Below, piece by piece: positions 5,405 through 9,681 of a stretch of 9,681 nucleotides of DNA. The notes under the pieces are model-generated. The model had not been told where the DNA came from, did no database searches, and was given only the letters and a program-made list of their open reading frames with translations. This stretch comes from an uncultured Lachnospiraceae bacterium (GTDB lineage Bacteria > Bacillota_A > Clostridia > Lachnospirales > Lachnospiraceae), in contig CACYDL010000208.1 in the NCBI GenBank assembly GCA_902773195.1, positions 1-9,681 of the forward strand, read 5' to 3'. The stretch's first letter is position 1. Every line of letters starts with the position of its first letter. The translations under genes were made by a program, and so were the position numbers.

Positions 5405-7167
5405 TGGAAGAGGGAATCGTCCGGAAAAAATGGTTCCTGTACCTGACCGGGTTCTTTGCCGGCATGTCGGTCATGGCCGTGGAGCTCGGGGCCAGCCGGC
5501 TTCTGGCACCCTACTTTTCCTCATCCCAGATCGTGTGGACGATTATCATCGCCGTCATCATGATCGCCATGGCCGCCGGAAACGTCTGGGGCGGCCGGGC
5601 CGCCGACCGGAATCCCGATCCCGGCCGGCTTTACGGGAGGCTCCTCATCGCGGCGGTGTGGATCGCCGCGATTCCTTCTGTCGGAAAATTCGTGATCCTG
5701 GGGGTGACCGGGATCACGGTGGCGGCCCTGAGGCAGAACTATCTGGTCTCGTCGGCCTTTCTCGCCTGTCTCCTGATTTTTGTATTCCCCTGCTTTCTGC
5801 TGGGAACCTGCACGCCGTCCCTCGCCCGCTACACCGTGACGGGGAAGGAGGTGAGCGGCCGCACCGTGGGCGCGCTCGAGGCCTTCAACACGGCCGGCAG
5901 CATCATCGGGACGTTCGTTCCCACCTTTGTCACCATTCCGAATGTGGGCACTTCCGCCACCTTTATCATCTTTTCGTGCGTGCTCCTGGTTCTGGCCGCG
6001 GTCTATTTCCTCAGCGCGGGCCGGCGCCGCTGGGGCACCGCCATGGCGGCGGTGCTGATCCTCCTGTTTTCCGCGGCAGGCACCCGGAGCGGGTTCGCCT
6101 TCTGGGAGGACGATCTTCTCTATGAAGGCGAATCGGTCTACAACTACCTGCAGGTCAGGGAAGACGAGGAGAACGTGATTCTCTCCACCAACGTCCTCTT
6201 CGGCGTGCAGTCCGTTCTGAAGAAGAACGGAGGCCTTTCGGGCATGTATTACGACTACGCCCTGGCAGCCCCCCTGCTGGCCGGCGCCCGGGAGAGGAAA
6301 CGCGGCGCCGGGGCGGCCTCTGACGGAAACGCGGCGGAAGGCGCAGCGGCGGCCGGAAATGCGGTGAAAAGCGCAGCGGCGGACGGAAATGCCACGGAAG
6401 GCGCAGCTGGGGCCGGAAAAGCGGCGGAAGGCCCGGACGCGGGAGACGGCGCGGCGGAGGGCGTCAGCGTGCTCATTCTCGGCAACGGAACGGGAACCTT
6501 CGCCCGCCAGTGCGGTGAATATTTCGAAGTCTCCGGCATCCGGGGAGTGGAGATCGACGGGAAGATCACGATGCTGGGCCGAAAATACTTCGAGATGCCC
6601 GAAGAGATCAAAATCTCGTCCCTCGACGGAAGGGCCTTCATCGATCTGGACGACGGCCTCTATGACGTCATCATGGTCGACGCCTACCGGGACATCACGA
6701 TTCCCTTTCAGATGTCCTCGAGAGAGTTCTTTGAATCCGTGAGGCGCCATCTTCTCCCCGGAGGCGTCATGGTCGTCAATATGAACATGAAGACGGACGA
6801 GCCGAAGGGGATCAACGCCTGTCTCTCCGACACGATCGCGTCGGTGTTCCCCTGTGTGAGCTGCGCGGACATAGAATGGAGCACCAACCGCATCCTGCTG
6901 GCCTCAGGGAAGGCCGTGGGAGGCGGGGAGCTCCGGGAAGTCGCGGGGCGGCTCTCCGATCCGGCGCTTTCCTCCCTCATGTTTCGGGTGGCGGACCGGC
7001 TGCGCCCCTATGAGGCGGGCGATCTGCTTCTCACGGATGACAAGGCGCCCGTGGAGCTGCTCGGGATGAAGGCGCTGGACGGGATCATCGACGCCGAGGT
7101 GACATATTACAGAGACGTGTTCCGGGAAGGAGGCTTCTCCGCCCTGCTGAGGGAAATGCAGGGATAA
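5404..7167 (+). CDS. Membrane protein with spermidine-synthase-like domain (587 aa)
   Basis: Resembles the 'fused MFS/spermidine synthase' proteins. Residues 10-235 hold about seven hydrophobic helices (TM1 WFLYLTGFFAGMSVMAVEL at about 10-28; the last near 215-235). From about 355 a Rossmann domain follows: VLILGNGTGTF (G360, G364) for the S-adenosyl group, E383 in GVEID for its ribose, DGRAFI, YDVIMVDAYRD (D426), and LLPGGVMVVNM. True spermidine synthases usually have a DxxDPxGP-like loop after the catalytic Asp. Here it is VDAYRDITIP, so an aminopropyltransferase reaction is doubtful. Residues 307-353 are a decapeptide repeat. I start at ATG 5404, which has AGGAG 6 nt upstream; a GTG at 5401 is too close to it. 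The gene is coupled to the DUF4317 gene. The transported or modified substrate is unknown. Confidence 0.8.
   Translation: MEEGIVRKKWFLYLTGFFAGMSVMAVELGASRLLAPYFSSSQIVWTIIIAVIMIAMAAGNVWGGRAADRNPDPGRLYGRLLIAAVWIAAIPSVGKFVILGVTGITVAALRQNYLVSSAFLACLLIFVFPCFLLGTCTPSLARYTVTGKEVSGRTVGALEAFNTAGSIIGTFVPTFVTIPNVGTSATFIIFSCVLLVLAAVYFLSAGRRRWGTAMAAVLILLFSAAGTRSGFAFWEDDLLYEGESVYNYLQVREDEENVILSTNVLFGVQSVLKKNGGLSGMYYDYALAAPLLAGARERKRGAGAASDGNAAEGAAAAGNAVKSAAADGNATEGAAGAGKAAEGPDAGDGAAEGVSVLILGNGTGTFARQCGEYFEVSGIRGVEIDGKITMLGRKYFEMPEEIKISSLDGRAFIDLDDGLYDVIMVDAYRDITIPFQMSSREFFESVRRHLLPGGVMVVNMNMKTDEPKGINACLSDTIASVFPCVSCADIEWSTNRILLASGKAVGGGELREVAGRLSDPALSSLMFRVADRLRPYEAGDLLLTDDKAPVELLGMKALDGIIDAEVTYYRDVFREGGFSALLREMQG
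6322..6462 (+). repeat. In-frame 30-bp tandem repeat (4.7 copies)
   Basis: Units start at 6322, 6352, 6382, 6412 and a partial unit at 6442. They encode DGNAAEGAAA, AGNAVKSAAA, DGNATEGAAG, AGKAAEGPDA and GDGAAEG. The array forms an Ala/Gly-rich flexible linker inside the synthase-like protein, just before its nucleotide-binding motif. Because the period is a multiple of three, gain or loss of units would keep the frame. Confidence 0.9.
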
Positions 7168-7196
7168 TTGCCTTTTGCACCGGTATCGGTTATGAT
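7168..7196 (+). promoter_or_regulatory. Candidate promoter of the sigma/anti-sigma operon
   Basis: TTGCCT (7168-7173) follows immediately after the stop codon of the preceding gene, with a 17-bp spacer and TATGAT (7191-7196). The 85-nt leader contains GACGGC/GCCGTC (7222-7227, 7258-7263), which could pair around a 30-nt loop. No terminator separates the two operons, so read-through is also possible. I saw no convincing ECF-type promoter that would show autoregulation. Confidence 0.6.
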
Positions 7197-7284
7197 CTTT
7201 AGGAGAACGGAAACAAGCTGTGACGGCGGAGCGGATCTTTCTGTCTTTTAGTTCAGAGCCGTCGTCGGAACGAGGACCTGCGAT

Positions 7285-7845
7285 ATGGACGACAGCAGAA
7301 TCATAAATCTTTTCTGGGAGCGGTCGGAATCGGCGATCGCGGAGACGGAGAAGAAATACGGGCGGTACTGCGGGACGATAGCGATCAACATACTGGGAAA
7401 CCGGGAGGATACGGAGGAATGCGTCAGCGACACATGGATGCGGGCGTGGAACGCCATCCCTCCGGCAAGACCTGTCGTGCTCAAAGCGTTTCTCGGTAAG
7501 ATAACCCGGAACCTCGCCCTGAATATCCTGGAGAAGAACCGCGCCGGCAAGCGGGGCGGAGGAGAGGGCACGGCCGTGCTGGACGAGCTGGAGGAATGTG
7601 TCGCCGACGCGGGCGCGGCCTCCTGGTCGGCCGAGGGCTACGTCCTGAAGGAGACCCTTGAGGCGTTTCTCAAGGGGCTTCCGGAGGAAAAGCGCGTCAT
7701 CTTTGTGAGGCGCTACTGGTACATGGACCCGGTGAAGAAGATCGCGGAGGATCTGTCCGTCACGGAGAGCAAGGTCAAGATGACCCTCCTGCGGACGAGG
7801 AAGGAACTCGCGGAAGTATTGAAGAAGGAAGGTATCAGACCATGA
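7285..7845 (+). CDS. ECF-type RNA polymerase sigma factor (186 aa)
   Basis: An extracytoplasmic-function sigma factor of the clostridial type. Region 2 is seen at about 10-60 (IAINILGNREDTEECVSDTWMRAWNAIPP, the typical core-binding and -10 recognition helices). Region 4 is at about 130-180 (LPEEKRVIFVRRYWYMDPVKKIAEDLSVTESKVKMTLLRTRKEL, an HTH for the -35). The linker around 85-115 is Gly-rich. The length is normal for ECF proteins. The ATG is 9 nt after GAGG. It overlaps the downstream membrane protein by ATGA, the usual arrangement for a sigma and its anti-sigma. It is probably activated by an envelope signal; regulon members are unknown, but the neighbouring surface genes are candidates. 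Confidence 0.92.
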   Translation: MDDSRIINLFWERSESAIAETEKKYGRYCGTIAINILGNREDTEECVSDTWMRAWNAIPPARPVVLKAFLGKITRNLALNILEKNRAGKRGGGEGTAVLDELEECVADAGAASWSAEGYVLKETLEAFLKGLPEEKRVIFVRRYWYMDPVKKIAEDLSVTESKVKMTLLRTRKELAEVLKKEGIRP

Positions 7846-8720
7846 CCGGAAACGATCTGCTCAGGGCTTTGAACGATATAGGTGATGACCTGATCCTGGA
7901 GGCGGACAAAAGCCGGGGCGCGTCCGGGCCCGCCGGGAGCGGCAGGGTGGTCCGGATCGACGGAGGGAGAACCACCCGGATGGGGACGCTCCGGAGGCTC
8001 AGCGCCGGACTGATCGGAGCCGCGGCCGCCGTGGCCGTGATCCTGCTCTCGGTCTCCCTGATACGGAACAGGGGCGTCGCCGTCACGCCCTCCGCGGTGA
8101 AGAACGCGGCTGTGGCGGAGGAGGACGGCAGTATCCGCCTGGCCGCCATGCCCGACGAGCCGGCGGAGGCGGACGCCGCCGGGAACGGGGAAGAGGCGGC
8201 GGTGACTGGCGGTTTCGAGGAAGAGACGGCGGATGCCGGCGCCTTCGGGGAGGATATGACGACCGGCGGCTACGCCGCGGAGGAAACGGCGGATCTGGCG
8301 CAGGCGGGGCAGCCCTCCGCCGCCAATCCGTTCCGTGAATACGAGTCGATGACGGAATGCGAGACGTCGACGGGATTTGCCCTGGAAGCGCCGGAAGCCT
8401 TTGCCGACAGCGTCTCGAGGGTGATCCGCTCCGACGGGTCCGGTCTGGTGGAGGTCATCTATGAGTCGGAGCTGGGTGATGAGCTGCTCAGGATCAGAAA
8501 AGGAACGGCAGAGGACGTCAGCGGCGATTACAACACCTACGCCTACGAGGACGACTCCCTCAAGGCGGGCGACGGGTGTTGCTTCCATGTGAGCGGGGAC
8601 GCGGAGGACTGCCTCCAGCTGGTGACCTGGTCAAGGGACGGCTTCAGCTACTCCGCGAACGCGGGCGTCTACCTGCTCTCCGGGGACGACGCGCTGTCCC
8701 TGGTGGAATCCGTAAGATAA
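7842..8720 (+). CDS. Membrane anti-sigma factor, cognate to the ECF sigma (292 aa)
   Basis: Probable anti-sigma factor holding the upstream ECF protein at the membrane. The short cytoplasmic N-terminus, MTGNDLLRALNDIGDDLILEA (1-21), is the pattern found in anti-sigmas linked to clostridial ECF factors; no zinc-binding HxxxCxxC motif is present. One transmembrane helix lies at about 53-74 (SAGLIGAAAAVAVILLSVSLI). About 90-165 is an acidic, Ala/Glu/Gly-rich extracellular linker. About 166-292 is a small folded domain (from SMTECETSTGFALEAPEAFAD to the end) resembling the extracellular domains of similar proteins (DUF4367-like); it could be the sensor. The ATG overlaps the sigma stop by 4 bp. 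The role is inferred from position and topology. Confidence 0.8.
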   Translation: MTGNDLLRALNDIGDDLILEADKSRGASGPAGSGRVVRIDGGRTTRMGTLRRLSAGLIGAAAAVAVILLSVSLIRNRGVAVTPSAVKNAAVAEEDGSIRLAAMPDEPAEADAAGNGEEAAVTGGFEEETADAGAFGEDMTTGGYAAEETADLAQAGQPSAANPFREYESMTECETSTGFALEAPEAFADSVSRVIRSDGSGLVEVIYESELGDELLRIRKGTAEDVSGDYNTYAYEDDSLKAGDGCCFHVSGDAEDCLQLVTWSRDGFSYSANAGVYLLSGDDALSLVESVR

Positions 8721-8755
8721 AAGGAACGACGGCTGCTTCTGTGATACAGAGGAAC

Positions 8756-8791
8756 CCCGGCCGGTTTCGCGCGTCGGAAACCGCAGCCGGG
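8756..8791 (+). other. Strong hairpin after the anti-sigma gene
   Basis: CCCGGC-CGGTTTC (8756-8768) pairs with GAAACCG-(CA)-GCCGGG (8777-8791), 13 bp with an 8-nt loop. No T run follows, so it is not a standard terminator. It may protect the 3' end of the mRNA. Confidence 0.6.
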
Positions 8792-8839
8792 CCTGTCGTG
8801 AACCGGCGGGAGTGATCCTCCGGACATTTCGCGGCTTGT

Positions 8840-8865
8840 GCCGGCCCTGAGGGGCCGGCTTTTTT
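8840..8865 (+). terminator. Terminator of the sigma/anti-sigma operon
   Basis: GCCGGCCC (8840-8847) and GGGCCGGC (8852-8859) form a perfect 8-bp GC-rich stem with loop TGAG, followed directly by six T residues (8860-8865). Confidence 0.92.
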
Positions 8866-8952
8866 CGTGCCTGAAATCAGGAGAAAAGCGGCGCCGTTCT
8901 ACCCGCGGTCGCAAATACCGGCCGTTTTCCGTTCTGTGCCGCGCTACAGGCA

Positions 8953-8994
8953 GTTACACCGGAATCACTGCCTTCTGCAATGATTCCGTGTGAC
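8953..8994. repeat. Inverted repeat, 14 bp, with alternative pairing
   Basis: GTTACA-(C)-CGGAATCA (8953-8967) pairs with TGATTCCG-TGTGAC (8981-8994), with one bulged C and one G-U pair, around a 13-nt loop. GGCAGT (8949-8954) can instead pair with ACTGCC (8967-8972), which would exclude the larger stem. GCCG (8938-8941) and CGGC (8995-8998) could extend it outwards. Confidence 0.6.
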
Positions 8995-9073
8995 CGGCAT
9001 AACTGAGCGCCTGCTCATCTCTTTTCGGCGTTCTGCCAGTGCAGAACCGGCTGATCTTTGTGTATTATTCCGA

Positions 9074-9103
9074 CTGGCAAATCCCCCCGCGGGAGGCTAT
9101 ACT
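9074..9103 (+). promoter_or_regulatory. Candidate promoter in the tad upstream region
   Basis: CTGGCA (9074-9079), 18-bp spacer, TATACT (9098-9103). Transcription would start about 9110, right at the perfect hairpin CTCTCCC-AGA-GGGAGAG (9111-9127), which would cap the 5' end. It may drive a small RNA or the tad leader. Confidence 0.45.
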
Positions 9104-9109
9104 TGCCTT

Positions 9110-9300
9110 ACTCTCCCAGAGGGAGAGAAGATTCACTTTTGAAACTGTCTGCAGCCAATCCGGGAAATTCTTTCCCGCAGGCCCGGCCGTCCGGCCGGGA
9201 ATTTCAGCGATAACACGACATCCCCGCACCCGGGGCGCGGAGACGGAGAACAGGTTCCGTCCGCCGCGCAGGCACGGCTTTCTTTCGTGACGGCTTTTTT
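9110..9300 (+). ncRNA. Candidate small RNA or attenuated tad leader
   Basis: Bounded by the candidate promoter and a T6 run (9295-9300). The 5' end has a perfect 7-bp hairpin (9111-9127), followed by stems at 9162-9178, 9182-9199 and 9222-9235. The end can fold as GCCG (9263-9266) with CGGC (9291-9294) and CACG (9273-9276) with CGTG (9286-9289), a weak terminator-like stem. It might end here as an RNA of about 190 nt, or work as a conditional stop in a 410-nt leader of the pilin gene. It matches no RNA family I can name; c-di-GMP riboswitch core motifs were looked for and not seen. Confidence 0.3.
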
Positions 9301-9522
9301 ACGGAAGCGGCGCGGAAGTCGCGCCGCGGGAGTGACGGACGGGAGTACGCGCCGCTTAAAAAGACGGCGCGCCGGTACGCGGCGGGGAGGACGCCGTCCG
9401 GAGGCGTGGACTGCCGCTCCGCGAAAGGTCTGATGACCCCGGTCAGGCCGGCGGAGCCGCTGTTCATAGAATGACGGCGGGACGGGCCGAAGGCACGCCC
9501 GCCCAGGAAGGGAGGTGGAGAG

Positions 9523-9681
9523 ATGAACGAGCTGAATGCCTTTATTGCTGAGGAAGAAGGAGTCGCGGTGGTCGAAATCGTCCTGATTCTTCTGGTCCTG
9601 ATTGCCCTCGTCCTTGTGTTCAAGACACAGATGACAAAAGTGCTCAAGAACATTCTCAGCAAAGTCTCGTCACAGAGCAAC
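9523..9681 (+). CDS. Flp1-family type IVb pilin, 5' part (53+ aa, cut by window edge)
   Basis: A short prepilin: N-terminal leader MNELNAFIAEEEG (1-13), then VAVVE with Glu at +5 after the expected cleavage at Gly13, and a hydrophobic helix VAVVEIVLILLVLIALVLVF (14-33), followed by KTQMTKVLKNILSKVSSQSN. This is the pattern of Flp1-like pilins in Clostridia, processed by a TadV/CpaA-type peptidase and assembled by a Tad secretion system into adhesive pili. A strong ribosome binding site GGGAGG lies 7 nt upstream of the ATG. Such pilins are usually only 55-70 residues long, so little is missing. No stop codon occurs before the window ends. The remaining tad genes would be expected downstream, outside this window. 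Confidence 0.88.
   Translation, partial: MNELNAFIAEEEGVAVVEIVLILLVLIALVLVFKTQMTKVLKNILSKVSSQSN

Larger units (their letters stand above)
8866..9522. other. 650-bp hairpin-rich non-coding region before the tad locus
   Basis: No reading frame here has both a ribosome binding site and a recognisable product. Hairpins seen by eye: 8953-8994, 9031-9046 (TTCTGC/GCAGAA), 9111-9127, 9162-9178 (CGGGAAA/TTTCCCG), 9182-9199 (CCCGGCC/GGCCGGG), 9222-9235, 9307-9327 (GCGGCGCG/CGCGCCGC), 9348-9371 (CGCGCCG/CGGCGCG), 9391-9407 (ACGCC/GGCGT) and 9476-9503 (GGCGGG/CCCGCC). This density suggests structured RNA, but high GC content also raises the chance of random stems. Confidence 0.5.

Noticed and set aside
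6322..6462. CRISPR array
   Set aside because: The 30-bp repeats are contiguous with no spacers, diverged, and in frame within a coding sequence.
5521..6750. Minus-strand 409-codon open frame opposite the synthase-like gene
   Set aside because: Long antisense frames are common at this GC content. It shows no known motifs and reads through the repeat array as low-complexity sequence.
7192..7251. Leader ORF (19 codons) before the ECF sigma gene
   Set aside because: Its ATG lies within the -10 box, so it would not be on the transcript.
9039..9290. Plus-strand 83-codon open frame
   Set aside because: It starts at a GTG inside a hairpin loop without a ribosome binding site, crosses several hairpins and a candidate promoter, and has no recognisable product.
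9433..9474. Short ORF (13 codons) as a leader peptide of the pilin operon
   Set aside because: Only a weak upstream purine stretch, no regulatory codon run, and no linked attenuator. Such short frames are expected by chance.
9204..9680. Minus-strand 158-codon open frame covering the pilin start
   Set aside because: Antisense to the recognisable Flp1 pilin. It is rich in Arg and Ser and has no motif.

Overview
The window looks like chromosomal DNA of a GC-rich member of the Clostridia (Bacillota), most likely Lachnospiraceae or a close relative. I infer this from strong AGGAGG-type ribosome binding sites, sigma-A promoters with 17-bp spacers, a DUF4317 gene, an ECF sigma/anti-sigma pair of the clostridial type, and the start of a tad pilus locus with a Flp1-type pilin. 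This is read by eye; no database search was run.

Layout: (1) 4-1557, minus strand: a secreted NlpC/P60-type cysteine peptidase starting at TTG, with its own promoter. (2) 1757-1829, minus strand: tRNA-Ala(GGC) with a promoter and a terminator. (3) 1870-2443: about 570 bp without a confident protein gene. It holds a sigma-A-like promoter followed by a strongly folding candidate small RNA, then an AT-rich stretch with a 13-bp-arm inverted repeat. (4) 2444-2731, plus strand: a protein that is only a LysR-type DNA-binding domain. A bidirectional terminator separates it from the next, convergent gene. (5) 2837-4069, minus strand: a secreted SGNH/GDSL hydrolase with C-terminal repeats. (6) 4154-4333: a divergent promoter region. 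(7) 4334-7167, plus strand: a two-gene operon with a TGATG stop/start overlap, coding for a DUF4317 protein and a membrane protein with a spermidine-synthase-like cytoplasmic domain. The latter carries an in-frame 30-bp tandem repeat in its linker. (8) 7285-8720, plus strand: an ECF sigma factor and its membrane anti-sigma factor (ATGA overlap), ending in a strong terminator. (9) 8866-9522: about 650 bp of hairpin-rich DNA with no convincing gene. It has a candidate promoter, a candidate small RNA or attenuated leader, and the leader of the tad locus. (10) 9523-9681, plus strand: the 5' part of a Flp1-type pilin gene cut by the window edge.

Cell-surface functions dominate: two secreted hydrolases, a pilin and an envelope-sensing sigma system. 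No CRISPR array, insertion sequence, integrase or phage gene was seen. The most interesting material is non-coding (about 2030-2141, 2256-2301 and 8866-9522), together with the HTH-only LysR protein and the repeat-containing synthase-like protein. I did not find a clear new multi-gene system.
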